Below are positions 1-8,330 of a stretch of 32,646 bases of DNA, piece after piece. Numbering within the stretch: position 1 is the first letter of the stretch; every line of letters begins with the position of its first letter. The stretch is from positions 1 through 32,646 of the forward strand of contig DYMA01000007.1 of assembly GCA_020721815.1 (NCBI GenBank), given 5' to 3'. The notes beneath the pieces were generated by a model. The model saw only the letters and a program-made list of their open reading frames with translations, was not told the origin of the DNA and searched no databases. This stretch comes from Sulfurovum sp. (GTDB taxonomy: Bacteria > Campylobacterota > Campylobacteria > Campylobacterales > Sulfurovaceae). The position numbers and the translations under genes are program-made.

Positions 1-50
1 ACTGGGGGCTTTAAGTGCTTTAAGCTATCTTTAATTTGGGAAGATTCGTT
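1..50. repeat. Terminal repeat, left copy (inverted relative to 32595-32644)
   Basis: These 50 bases are the exact reverse complement of 32595-32644, and the match stops sharply after base 50. One frame reads LGALSALSYL and then a stop, which could be the end of a gene, but this is too short to identify. The likeliest explanation is that both window edges lie in copies of the same multicopy element, such as an insertion sequence, facing opposite ways. The element itself is outside the window. Confidence 0.75.
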
Positions 51-223
51 ATATCCCAATTCATTTGAGAATTATAACATATTTGTTATATTATTGCGAT
101 AAAAAGCTTCGCACACTAGCGAAAATTCCGCAGGGTGCATTTTAATACACCAAAAGCCAATTTTTTAAAGAAAATGGCTTCAAAATAGACAATTTTAAGC
201 TGTAGGTGCGTTTCTTTCGCACA

Positions 224-247
224 AAAAAGTGTGTGACACGGTCACAC
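224..247 (-). terminator. Probable rho-independent terminator of the lytS/lytT-like operon
   Basis: Read on the minus strand, a perfect 7-bp stem with a 3-base loop (arms 231-237 and 241-247) lies about 11 bases after the response-regulator stop codon and is followed by a run of six T. A wider 9-bp inverted repeat (200-208 and 245-253, arm CTGTAGGTG) and a small stem (206-210 and 218-222) surround it, so alternative folds exist. The strand from 51 to 223 holds no gene that I can support, only short AT-rich inverted repeats. Confidence 0.6.
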
Positions 248-258
248 CTACAGTTATT

Positions 259-969
259 TCACAAACTGTTTCGCTCCAAATAGTCTCGAAACTCTTTGGC
301 TCCCTCTTTGGAGCTTGTGACGGTGTCGTCGATGCCGTTGAAGCTTATTTGGAGTTTGGATTGCTCGACGCTCTCCATGGCTTTGATTTTGTTGATATTG
401 ACGATATAGGAGCGATGCAGACGAAAAAAGGTGCTGGTTTTGAGGAGGCTATCAAGCTCTCCGATTTTCTTTTTGACATAGACATCGGTCTCTTTGATAC
501 GAATAATGACCTCATCAAGGTCGGCTTTGATATAAAAAATATCCTCAATATCTATTAAATATATCTTATTGTAGCGTTTGCCCAGTAGCCGTTTGGTGGT
601 AGGAGGTGGGGTGTTTTGGAAGTTGGCTACCTTTTCAAAGACTTTTTGAATCTCTTTGAACTCAATGGGTTTAAGCAAATACCCCATGCCTCCACTCGCA
701 AACGCCTCCAGAGCGTACTCATCGTAAGCACTGGCAAAGACAATAAAGGTGCTAGGTTCACGCTCCAAAATCCTATTGGCAAGTTCCAAGCCGTTCATGG
801 AGGGCATGGATATATCCAAAAAAACCACATCGTAGCGGTATTGGGTAGCACTTTGCAACGCCTCTAGTGGGTCACTAAAGGTATCGATAGAGCCAATCCC
901 TATTTCACCTATCAGGCGTTCCAAACGCTTAAGTGCCAACTCCTCATCATCTACTGCCATGACTCTCAT
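259..969 (-). CDS. LytTR-family DNA-binding response regulator
   Basis: This 236-residue protein is a two-component response regulator. Residues 1-115 form a receiver domain, with the acidic pair D7/D8, the probable phospho-acceptor D52 (motif FLDISMP) and the conserved lysine K100 in YLLKP. Residues about 130-233 match a LytTR DNA-binding domain, including the typical FFRLHRSYIVN stretch. Its start overlaps the stop of the upstream sensor kinase by four bases (ATGA), so the two are co-translated and almost surely form a cognate pair. By family, phosphorylation should change binding to direct repeats upstream of target genes. The target is unknown, and no partner gene in the window reveals the signal. 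Confidence 0.9.
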   Translation of the reverse strand: MRVMAVDDEELALKRLERLIGEIGIGSIDTFSDPLEALQSATQYRYDVVFLDISMPSMNGLELANRILEREPSTFIVFASAYDEYALEAFASGGMGYLLKPIEFKEIQKVFEKVANFQNTPPPTTKRLLGKRYNKIYLIDIEDIFYIKADLDEVIIRIKETDVYVKKKIGELDSLLKTSTFFRLHRSYIVNINKIKAMESVEQSKLQISFNGIDDTVTSSKEGAKEFRDYLERNSL

Positions 970-1964
970 CGTATATCCTTTTTGAGTTTGATTGCAAAAC
1001 GCATTTTATTATTATCTCCAATACCACACTCCAACTCCCCCACATCAAGCAACTCCAAACGTTTTTTGAGATTGCTTAGTCCCGTGCCAAGCGTTGTGAT
1101 TTCGCTTATTTTACCACTGTTTTCTATAATAATAGAGTTGCCTTTCATATACACATCAATGATTAATAGTCGCCCCATATAGCCGTGTTTGATAGCGTTT
1201 TCGACAAGCAATTGAATCGAAAATTTAGGCACAAGCACCTCCAAAGGGGGCAAGATGACGTGAAATTGGATTTTGTCTGAAAAGCGAATGTTTTCAATCT
1301 CTACATAGGTTTTGACCATCTCTAGTTCATGTTCGAGTGTGATAAGCGAATCTTTACTGATGGCATTACGCAAAAATTGCGAAAGATGAAGCACCGCCTC
1401 TTCCGCCTTTTTTTGATCGACAAAGACAAGTTCACTCATGGAGTTGAGGGCATTGAAGAGAAAGTGGGGATTGAGTTCTCCCTCAAGTGTTTTGATTTTG
1501 CTCTCCAAAATAGAGCTTTTGATCTCCTCGTGGCGATACTTCATGGCTATAAATTTGTGCAAAATGAGTCCGATTAAAAAGGTCAAAAAGCCCGTCGTAA
1601 TGGCAATATAGAAGATATAGGGGCGTAGCAGTCCAATGAGTGCAAAGTTTTGATTGGAAAAGAACCAAAAGCTTACCAATACTCCCAAAGCCCCTGCCAA
1701 AAAGGAGAAAACGAAGCTTAGAAGATGCCAAAAGGCTTCATTGACGTTGGGCAAAATGTAGTTGTTGGAAATCGTAATCAAAACGATTGAGAAGAGCGAA
1801 ATGGTAATTGCCATAGCAACAGCAAAGATAATCGTAGCACTCTCTTGGATGTGAGGATTGAGAAAATAGAAAAAGAGCGAGATAAAAAAGCCAAAAAATG
1901 CCCCAATAATCACAATATAGAGCCAATCCATAAAGCCAATATGAAGTTCTACTTGTTGTTTCAT
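966..1964 (-). CDS. LytS/YehU-type membrane sensor histidine kinase
   Basis: This is a 332-residue inner-membrane sensor. Four hydrophobic segments (about residues 13-35, 42-66, 78-101 and 107-137) are followed by a short coiled linker. Next comes a His_kinase-type dimerisation region with phospho-acceptor H167 in LNPHFLFNALNSM. The ATPase domain shows an N-box at 251-260 (LLVENAIKH, N256) and a G-box near 293 (GTGLSNL). This H-box and N-box layout is typical of the LytS/AlgZ class that pairs with LytTR regulators. No periplasmic or cytoplasmic ligand domain such as GAF is present, so sensing is likely through the membrane segments. A good ribosome-binding site (GGAG) precedes the ATG at 1964. 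Confidence 0.9.
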   Translation of the reverse strand: MKQQVELHIGFMDWLYIVIIGAFFGFFISLFFYFLNPHIQESATIIFAVAMAITISLFSIVLITISNNYILPNVNEAFWHLLSFVFSFLAGALGVLVSFWFFSNQNFALIGLLRPYIFYIAITTGFLTFLIGLILHKFIAMKYRHEEIKSSILESKIKTLEGELNPHFLFNALNSMSELVFVDQKKAEEAVLHLSQFLRNAISKDSLITLEHELEMVKTYVEIENIRFSDKIQFHVILPPLEVLVPKFSIQLLVENAIKHGYMGRLLIIDVYMKGNSIIIENSGKISEITTLGTGLSNLKKRLELLDVGELECGIGDNNKMRFAIKLKKDIR

Positions 1965-2014
1965 TTATCAATCTCCTTTGCAAGAAGCAAAGCTCCTTTT
2001 GAAATATAAGGGTT

Positions 2015-3439
2015 TCATTGTTTTGTATCCTTCAAAATAGCATCCAATACCTTAACGCCCAAAGCAACACCCGGCCAACCTTGTCCGCCAAAAAGCGTAT
2101 CGCCCACATGATAGAGCCCCTTAAAGGGAGTATTGGGCGTAGGAAGCGTGAGCATATTTTTGATCGTAATCGCTTTGCCTCCGCAATTGAGCCGTCCGAT
2201 GTAGCGTTTGAAAGTGGTCGATGTGGCACTAAAGCATTGGGTAATATCGGTAGGAGAAATAGTATCAAAATGCTCCAAAAACTTTTGCATGATATACTCT
2301 TGGGTGAGGGTTTTTTGGATGCGATACTCCTCTTGGGTGAGATTTTGCCAAAAGAGGGCTTGGGTGTGGGTTGAGAGCGTCACCGAGTAGCCTCCTTGTG
2401 AGAGCTGGGTATCTTGGGAATCCGAAAAGGAGACAAAAAAAGATTGAGAGAGGCAATGGGGTATAGGCTCTTGCACAATAATCTGATAGTGGTGCAAAAA
2501 CTCCTCTTTGGACTCTATATGCAAATAGAGCGTAAAGGCACTTTGGTCGCTTAGGCGGTATTGGTTGTAGTAGTTTTGAATGGCTAAGTCGTCAAAGAGC
2601 TTAGCACTATCATAAACGGTTGAATTTAAAATAATATTTTTGGCACAATAGCTTCCTTTGGATGTATGGAGCAAATAACCGCCATCGTGGGGTTTGATGG
2701 ATTGGATTGCCTCATGGGTTTTGACCTCAACATTTTGCAGTATTCCCTCGATAATCTTGCCCATACCGCCATTGGCATAGTAAACCTCGTGAAAAGGATA
2801 GGAGAGTCCTAGTGCCATAGAGAGAAGTGAAACCTTGGCGGATGTTGATTGTACCGTAATAAGCAACTGAGCATCGATAAAAGCAAGGTACTCTGGGGAG
2901 ATATTGGGGAGATGTTTTTGGATAAAAGAGGAGGCGGAACGAAACAAATCGCCTCCAAAACGTCCCAATAGCTCGATGAAAAATTTGGCACTTTTGAGAT
3001 AGCCTTTGAGGGAGTATTTCTCATAGTGGAGGTGTTGAAGTTGCCAAAAGGTTTGGTCAATCGTTTTGATTTTGTGCCAAAAGAGGCGGTTATTGGGATG
3101 GGGATAGTGCAGATTGAGTCCCTCCAAAAAGGCTTCAAAATCTTGGACTCTATCGACTATCTTGTTGCCTTGAACGGTGCGAATGGCGATAGGGGAGGGC
3201 TTAATGTCGGGTACACAATCGATACGTTCAAAGAGGGCTTTGATGGGGTGGTGGGCTTCGTATCCTACAAAGGTTGTCGCTCCTGCGTTGTAAAAATGCC
3301 CCTTTTTGCAAAAGGTAGAGGCGCATCCCCCTACGTTGTAATCTTTTTCAAACACCACCACATTGGCACTATCTTGCAAAGCTGCAATCATAGCACCGCC
3401 CATTCCACTACCCACTACGGCAATATCAATAGACCTCAA
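2015..3439 (-). CDS. CrtI/CrtISO-like FAD-dependent oxidoreductase (phytoene desaturase superfamily)
   Basis: This 474-residue flavoprotein has an N-terminal Rossmann FAD site (residues 9-14, GSGMGG, then the acidic residue of VFEKDYNVGGCASTF). The C-terminal FAD-contact block is also present (YHVGDTLFGGQGWPGVALG). Both are typical of the carotenoid desaturase, isomerase and ketolase superfamily (COG1233). The start is TTG at 3439, supported by a perfect AGGAGG at 3445-3450. No phytoene synthase or other carotenoid gene lies in the window, so the substrate is unknown. Retinol-saturase-like and other isoprenoid or polyene oxidoreductases of the same superfamily remain possible. It lies upstream of the two-component genes on the same strand. 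Confidence 0.75.
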   Translation of the reverse strand: MRSIDIAVVGSGMGGAMIAALQDSANVVVFEKDYNVGGCASTFCKKGHFYNAGATTFVGYEAHHPIKALFERIDCVPDIKPSPIAIRTVQGNKIVDRVQDFEAFLEGLNLHYPHPNNRLFWHKIKTIDQTFWQLQHLHYEKYSLKGYLKSAKFFIELLGRFGGDLFRSASSFIQKHLPNISPEYLAFIDAQLLITVQSTSAKVSLLSMALGLSYPFHEVYYANGGMGKIIEGILQNVEVKTHEAIQSIKPHDGGYLLHTSKGSYCAKNIILNSTVYDSAKLFDDLAIQNYYNQYRLSDQSAFTLYLHIESKEEFLHHYQIIVQEPIPHCLSQSFFVSFSDSQDTQLSQGGYSVTLSTHTQALFWQNLTQEEYRIQKTLTQEYIMQKFLEHFDTISPTDITQCFSATSTTFKRYIGRLNCGGKAITIKNMLTLPTPNTPFKGLYHVGDTLFGGQGWPGVALGVKVLDAILKDTKQ

Positions 3440-3525
3440 TACAACCTCCTAATTTTTGTTCTATTTTATCGGAGTTTGCGATAGGTTGGTAGGGCTATTG
3501 TGGTGCTTTGATGAGATTTGACTCT

Positions 3526-4617
3526 CTATAAAGCCTTAAAGAGCTTGTAGTAGCGTTTGGCAATTTCACGCCAGTTGTAGTAGGTGATAATCTTTTTGTA
3601 GTTGCTTTGGGTGTAGTGGTGATAACGCACGGGGTCAGATTCCACCTTTTTGATAAGTTCACTTAGCTCATTGGGGCTACGCCAATAGAGTCCATGCTCC
3701 CCTAAATACTCCCGATTGAAGAGAGTGTCATGAGCCAAAATCATACGCTTAGATGCCATGGCTTGGAGCAGTGCGTGTGCGTCGTTGCCCACACTATCGC
3801 CATGAAAATAGCTTGTAGCGTTGGCTCTTAAGATATCCAAATCCTCTTTTTTCTCCCTATCTTCAATAAAAATGACACTCAAATTGGCAATATTTTTGAG
3901 CTTTTTACAATAGAGACTCTTGTGCAATTTGCCTACAATCACAAGCGGATAGTGACGAGATGAGCGTTGGTAGCCTTGAATCATCGTATCGATAGCGTTG
4001 GTGGGTTTGAGCGGTGCGATGATGAGATGGTAGCTTTTGGGAATAAGGTTGTAGTGTTTAAGCAAAGTGGTGCTTTGATAATTTTGATGTTCAAGATGGC
4101 GATTGATATGCACACCGTACTCAATGACTTTGGTATTTTTGAGTTGGTAGCTTGCGATAAGATAACGCTCCAATGCATAGGAGTTGCACACCACAACATC
4201 ACTCTTTTGAAAAGCCTTAGCGTAGAAGAGTTTCGCAAGGATACGCATAAGCTTGGAATTTTTATCGCTTTGATAGGCAATCCTATCGATAGCGGTAATA
4301 AGTTTTTTATTGGAGGGTATCAAGAAGCTCAAAACTCCTCCCCAAAAACCAAAGGAATAGACAATGTCGCTACGTTTAATCGCTTTTTGGAGTGAGTCAT
4401 AATAAAACATCAAAGGATTTTGCGATTGTGAGTAACGTGAAGGCACAAACTCAATGCCCTCCATCTCCCCAAAAGGCTTATACTCTTTGTCGCACACGAT
4501 GACAATGGGCGTATTGTATTGATGATAGAGCTTTTTTGTCACTTCGTAGAGAAGATTTTGGCGTACATCACGACTCTCTTTGCTTATCTTGCCCATTCCA
4601 ATAAACGCTATTTTCAT
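3526..4617 (-). CDS. GT-B fold glycosyltransferase (GT4-like)
   Basis: This 363-residue cytoplasmic or membrane-associated protein has the layout of a GT4-type retaining glycosyltransferase. The N-terminal half begins MKIAFIGMG and carries the DVVVCNSYALERYL acceptor-side motif. The C-terminal nucleotide-sugar half has HALLQAMASKRMILAHD in the place of the E-x7-E region, with less acidic character than usual. It ends in YNWREIAKRYYKLF, almost the same ending as the next gene upstream, so the two are probably related paralogues working on one glycan. The ATG at 4617 follows a GGGAG site. Donor and acceptor sugars cannot be told from the sequence. Confidence 0.75.
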   Translation of the reverse strand: MKIAFIGMGKISKESRDVRQNLLYEVTKKLYHQYNTPIVIVCDKEYKPFGEMEGIEFVPSRYSQSQNPLMFYYDSLQKAIKRSDIVYSFGFWGGVLSFLIPSNKKLITAIDRIAYQSDKNSKLMRILAKLFYAKAFQKSDVVVCNSYALERYLIASYQLKNTKVIEYGVHINRHLEHQNYQSTTLLKHYNLIPKSYHLIIAPLKPTNAIDTMIQGYQRSSRHYPLVIVGKLHKSLYCKKLKNIANLSVIFIEDREKKEDLDILRANATSYFHGDSVGNDAHALLQAMASKRMILAHDTLFNREYLGEHGLYWRSPNELSELIKKVESDPVRYHHYTQSNYKKIITYYNWREIAKRYYKLFKAL

Positions 4618-4627
4618 TTTTTCTCCC

Positions 4628-5677
4628 TTAAGCTATGAGTTTGAGATACCCCTTGGTTGTCTCTTGCCAATTGTAGTGGTCACGAATCATCTTAAGAGCC
4701 TCTTTGGGCAAATCGGTGGCTAAATATTTGTACTCCCAAAAGTAGTTTAGTACCTCTTTGAGGCTTTGAACGTTACCCTTTTCAAAGAGCAATCCGTTGA
4801 ATTGGTGCGTTATTAGCTCCTCATGAATGGGAATATCCGAAGCAATGACGGGTAGTGCATGGCTCATTGCCTCCAAAATATACTCATTGCGGTAGCTTTG
4901 AACAAAAGGAAAAACAATCGCATCGCACGCTCCCCAAAGCATCATCTTTGTAGCCTCATCATTCCAAAGTGTAATGTGTTGGGCAACGTGAAGCTCTCTT
5001 ACGAGCAACTCAAAGCTGTTTTTGAGACTATCGTTTGCGAATGTGCCAACAATAATAAGGTGAAAGTGACCCAAAAGTGTCTCAAGGAGCAAATCAACTC
5101 CATGGTGCGACTCAATGGTTTCGACACCAAAGAGCAGGTAATGTATTGTTTTATCAAGTTTGAGCTTCATGCGTAACATCTCGCGTGGCTGGGCGTTGGT
5201 TTCCAAAGTGCATCCGTGCTTGATGAAACGTGCTTTGGGGTATTTGGGTAGAAGTTGCGTATGGGCGAAGCGACTGTGCACGACAAAATGGCTAAGCAGA
5301 TGGTTGTATGCCCAGCGATAGAAAAAGTCTCTTTTGGTATGCACAAACGCCGTATCAAACCCAACCCCCGCACACTCCACATCGTACCATTTGGCTATAA
5401 GCAGTGTCAAAAGGGTTTTGATAGTGGGTTTGAGAGGGGTAATGAGGATCTTAACGGCGTTGGCTTTGGCATCTTTGAGGGATTTGATAGCACTGGCAAT
5501 ATGCCCCACAAGCGTAGAGTCTTTGGCAAAAAAGCGTTTGCCTCGCACCTCTAGTGTATCAAAATCGCTGTAGATATGCACTTTGATAGCACTGTTTTGC
5601 CTCCACGCTTCTACGAGATTTAAATCATACGAAGCACAATTATCGACATCCAAAATAGCAATATGAACGGTTTGCAT
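4628..5677 (-). CDS. GT-B fold glycosyltransferase (GT4-like)
   Basis: This 349-residue protein has the C-terminal donor-binding signature of GT4 transferases: FPFVQSYRNEYILEAMSHALPVIASDIPIHEEL, with an E-x-x-x-A-x-x-x-GlyAla-type arrangement before PVIAS. Its end, HYNWQETTKGYLKL, mirrors the neighbour downstream. It lies 10 bases from that neighbour and 13 bases from bioA, so the three minus-strand genes are likely one transcript. The pair may build a surface polysaccharide or glycosylate a lipid. The neighbouring CrtI-like enzyme suggests, but does not show, a glycosylated isoprenoid or polyene product. Confidence 0.75.
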   Translation of the reverse strand: MQTVHIAILDVDNCASYDLNLVEAWRQNSAIKVHIYSDFDTLEVRGKRFFAKDSTLVGHIASAIKSLKDAKANAVKILITPLKPTIKTLLTLLIAKWYDVECAGVGFDTAFVHTKRDFFYRWAYNHLLSHFVVHSRFAHTQLLPKYPKARFIKHGCTLETNAQPREMLRMKLKLDKTIHYLLFGVETIESHHGVDLLLETLLGHFHLIIVGTFANDSLKNSFELLVRELHVAQHITLWNDEATKMMLWGACDAIVFPFVQSYRNEYILEAMSHALPVIASDIPIHEELITHQFNGLLFEKGNVQSLKEVLNYFWEYKYLATDLPKEALKMIRDHYNWQETTKGYLKLIA

Positions 5678-5690
5678 CTAGGGACTCCTT

Positions 5691-6977
5691 TTATAGGTTT
5701 TTGACTATGGCGTAGGTGACATCTATCATCTTCTTAAGCTCTTCAACGCTGAAGCAATAGGGCGGCATAAAGTAAACCACACTGCCCAAAGGTCGGATAT
5801 AGACCCCTTGTGCCAATGCTTTTTGAAATATCTCCAATCCAATGCGTTGGCTAGGAGCATAGCCTTGAAGCTCAATAGCACAAATCATCCCTCTTTGGCG
5901 TACCTCTTTGACATTGGCAAGGCTTTTAAACTTTTGGGTTTGGTTGTGGATATATTGGATTTTGTCTTGGTTGTTTTGGAGTATTGGCTCATTTTCAAAA
6001 ATATCCAATACCGCATTAGCCACACTGCACGCCAAAGCATTACCCGTATAGGAGTGTGAATCCAAAAACGATTTGCCCTCGTTGTAGTCGCAATAAAAAG
6101 CACTGTATATTTCATCTGTCATAAGTACCACCGAAAGGGGCATGTATCCCCCCGTAATCCCTTTGGAGAGGCACAAAAAATCGGGACTAATACCCGCTTG
6201 TTCAATCGCAAACATAGTTCCCGTGCGTCCAAATCCTACGGCTATCTCATCGGCTATCAAAAAGATACCGTACCTATCGCACATCTCTCTTAGTTTGGTG
6301 ATATAGGAGGCGTTGTACATCTTCATGCTTCCTGCACACTGTACCAAAGGCTCGATAATGACACTGCTAATTTGATTTTGATGGGCTTGAAGCAATCTCT
6401 CCATATCCTCCAAAGCCACCTCTTCATCAACCAATGCAGGAGAGAGGGCTTGAAGCGTTTTGATGAGTATATCGTTATAGACATCTTTGTAGAGTCCCGT
6501 ATCGCTTACCGCCAATGCCCCCATCGTCTCTCCGTGGTAGGAGTTTTGAAGCGAAACGAAAAAGGGGCGAGTTTCGCCTTTGTTTTTGAAATAGTGAAAC
6601 GCCATTTTGAGACTAATCTCAACGGCACTTGAACCGTTATCGGCAAAAAAGAGCTTTTGGAGCGGTTTGGGAGTAAGTTCAATGAGTCGCCTAGCCAAAT
6701 CAATCGCAGGTTTGTGGCTAAATCCTGCGAAAATGACGTGTTCAAGCTCTCCCATTTGCTCTTGGAGGCGTTGATTGATATAGGGGTGGCAATGCCCAAA
6801 GAGATTGACCCACCACGAACTAATACTATCAAGATAACGATTGCCATCAAAATCTTCGATATACGAACCCTTGGCACTTTTGATAGGAATAAGAGGCAAC
6901 TTCTCATAATCTTTCATCTGCGAACAAGGGTGAAAAATCATCGCCAAATCTTGTGCCATCAACGCCTCATTGCTCAT
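5691..6977 (-). CDS. bioA: Adenosylmethionine-8-amino-7-oxononanoate aminotransferase (DAPA synthase)
   Basis: BioA transfers an amino group from S-adenosylmethionine to KAPA to make 7,8-diaminopelargonate in biotin synthesis. The 428-residue protein is a full-length class III PLP aminotransferase: S52-SWWVNLFGH near the N-terminus, D243 of IADEIAVGFGRTG, and the PLP lysine K272 in LSKGITGGYMP. SWW in place of a general aminotransferase sequence is typical of BioA. The ATG at 6977 has AAGGAA upstream. The first 25 codons and leader (6903-6995) are duplicated at 9327-9419, and a 132-bp element now sits 18 bases upstream of the start, so expression of bioA is probably altered. Confidence 0.92.
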   Translation of the reverse strand: MSNEALMAQDLAMIFHPCSQMKDYEKLPLIPIKSAKGSYIEDFDGNRYLDSISSWWVNLFGHCHPYINQRLQEQMGELEHVIFAGFSHKPAIDLARRLIELTPKPLQKLFFADNGSSAVEISLKMAFHYFKNKGETRPFFVSLQNSYHGETMGALAVSDTGLYKDVYNDILIKTLQALSPALVDEEVALEDMERLLQAHQNQISSVIIEPLVQCAGSMKMYNASYITKLREMCDRYGIFLIADEIAVGFGRTGTMFAIEQAGISPDFLCLSKGITGGYMPLSVVLMTDEIYSAFYCDYNEGKSFLDSHSYTGNALACSVANAVLDIFENEPILQNNQDKIQYIHNQTQKFKSLANVKEVRQRGMICAIELQGYAPSQRIGLEIFQKALAQGVYIRPLGSVVYFMPPYCFSVEELKKMIDVTYAIVKNL

Positions 6978-6995
6978 TGCATTCCTTTTTTTATT
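6903..6995. repeat. Long target duplication, left copy, part 1
   Basis: Bases 6903-6993 (91 bp) are identical to 9327-9417. The match covers the first 25 codons of bioA, its ribosome-binding site and a T tract. The two following bases belong to the same copy, with one mismatch (6994 T against 9418 A). Together with 7135-7161 this forms a 120-bp block corresponding to 9327-9446, split here by a later insertion. The copies flank the restriction-modification genes in direct orientation. Confidence 0.9.
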
Positions 6996-7127
6996 CTAAT
7001 GTTATGCAAAAATAGGAGCAAAGCCCCTATTTTTGGCAGGGACACTTGTGTCCCTTGCAACCCCCTAAAGCTACCCGCATGGCGGGAGAGCGACAAAGTT
7101 ATACGCACTTTGAGTGCGTAAGATTAG
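6996..7127. mobile_element. 132-bp MITE-like element with terminal inverted repeats and four hairpins
   Basis: The ends are imperfect inverted repeats: CTAATGTTATGC inward from 6996 and CTAATCTTACGC inward from 7127 (10 of 12 match). They are flanked by the 7-bp direct repeat TTTTATT (6989-6995 and 7128-7134). The uninterrupted site is present at 9410-9425, which shows that this block was inserted. Inside are four stems: 7007-7016 with 7026-7035 (10 bp), 7039-7045 with 7048-7054, 7074-7078 with 7082-7086, and 7102-7109 with 7113-7120. It has no coding capacity, so a transposase would have to act in trans. The family is not recognised. With the RM leader downstream it explains the 330-bp gene-free stretch 6978-7307. 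Confidence 0.75.
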
Positions 7128-7134
7128 TTTTATT

Positions 7135-7161
7135 GCTATTGTAACATCTTAATGGTTCAAA
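7135..7161. repeat. Long target duplication, left copy, part 2
   Basis: These 27 bases match 9420-9446 with one mismatch (7144 A against 9429 G). In the right copy this sequence follows the 91-bp block directly, so here it was separated from it by the 132-bp element and its duplicated TTTTATT. Read on the minus strand it contains TACAAT, a candidate -10 box of the ancestral bioA promoter. Confidence 0.85.
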
Positions 7162-7243
7162 GAACGTATTTAGCGGTCGATTATCGTTTCTTGCTTTTGC
7201 AATCTGCTTGGTGGTACATGGGTGCAATAAAGCAACCAAAAAG

Positions 7244-7249
7244 TATAAT
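7244..7249 (+). promoter_or_regulatory. Candidate -10 box of the restriction-modification operon
   Basis: TATAAT lies about 60 bases before the GTG of the first gene, with no clear -35 box. Just downstream, TCCCA (7251-7255) and TGGGA (7264-7268) form a small inverted repeat across the expected transcription start, a position where an operator would act. No separate controller (C) protein gene is present. This is assigned by pattern only. Confidence 0.4.
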
Positions 7250-7307
7250 ATCCCAACAAACAATGGGACATAAATTGACTTTCAAATGCCATTCAAAGGA
7301 TTAAATA

Positions 7308-8330
7308 GTGATAAATAACCATGGAATATTAAAATTATTAAGAGAAATTTTACTACAAAAAGAGGTACTCAAATCAAAGTACACAAATATAGAAGAAATA
7401 ATATCAGCAACTAATATTCTTCTTGATACAAAAGAAAATTTTAATAGTGCCTATTTATTGAATTATTTGTATCAAAATATATCAGCAAAAGAGATTGCGA
7501 AACGCAAAACAACCGCTAGAGATTTGGAAGATTACTTATCAATCTTATTTAATGGTAAAATTACAGATGAAACAAAACGAGAAAATAAAGATATTAAAAT
7601 CGAAAAGATAGAAAATGATTTTATAACCCATTTTACAATCTCAAACAAAAGAGAAAAAGCAGATATTGTATTTAACGATGATTTTGTGATGTCTATCAAA
7701 ACATTAATGCCAAATAATGATGAGATTAATTTAGGTTCATTTGAAAAAACAGCACTTTTCTATGAATTGGATGTTTATGATTTTCTAGGAGAACGAAAAG
7801 GCAAAAGCGGTAAGCTTGGTAGTGAAATAGTTAAAATAGGATTGGGTTCAACTTCTCTTTTGAAAAATTTACTATTACTTTTACAAGAAAAAGGGAAGTA
7901 TGAAGTTTTTAAAAGTAGATTTTTGAAAATGGCAAAAGAAATTTTTGCAGACGATATGTTAATTGCCATTAAAAATGATGTTGTGATGGATTTGTATTTT
8001 ATAAAATCAAATGATTTTTATAGTTTATTTGAAAGAAATATTGACAATATTGATAATTTTATCTCTATTGTAAACAGATGGGAAGGAAACTCAATGAGAG
8101 TGAGTAGAGAAGAATTTTTAAAAATTGGAGTTTTAGTTAGGCTTGATTTTGGTTTTATAAAAGATTCTATTCTTCAATATTTTTCAGAATTTGAAACGAA
8201 AACTACAAACATATTAATTAAATACATTAATGATGTCGATAATAAATTGGTTTATCAACAAGAGATGTGCGATGAAATTGAAAGAATTATTAGCCTAATA
8301 GAAGAAAAAATTAAAAGTACAGTTCAATGA
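7308..8330 (+). CDS. Probable type II restriction endonuclease
   Basis: This 340-residue protein is encoded directly upstream of a cytosine-5 methyltransferase and overlaps it by four bases (ATGA), the classic arrangement of a type II R-M pair. I do not recognise a named endonuclease family. A possible PD-(D/E)xK-type core is D119 in KADIVFNDD with S129-I-K131 in the following strand, but the acidic residue before the lysine would be Ser, so this is tentative. The GTG start at 7308 has AAAGGA seven bases upstream. Base composition is far more AT-rich than the flanking genes, consistent with transfer. The expected role is cleavage of foreign DNA lacking the cognate 5-methylcytosine mark. Confidence 0.7.
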   Translation: MINNHGILKLLREILLQKEVLKSKYTNIEEIISATNILLDTKENFNSAYLLNYLYQNISAKEIAKRKTTARDLEDYLSILFNGKITDETKRENKDIKIEKIENDFITHFTISNKREKADIVFNDDFVMSIKTLMPNNDEINLGSFEKTALFYELDVYDFLGERKGKSGKLGSEIVKIGLGSTSLLKNLLLLLQEKGKYEVFKSRFLKMAKEIFADDMLIAIKNDVVMDLYFIKSNDFYSLFERNIDNIDNFISIVNRWEGNSMRVSREEFLKIGVLVRLDFGFIKDSILQYFSEFETKTTNILIKYINDVDNKLVYQQEMCDEIERIISLIEEKIKSTVQ

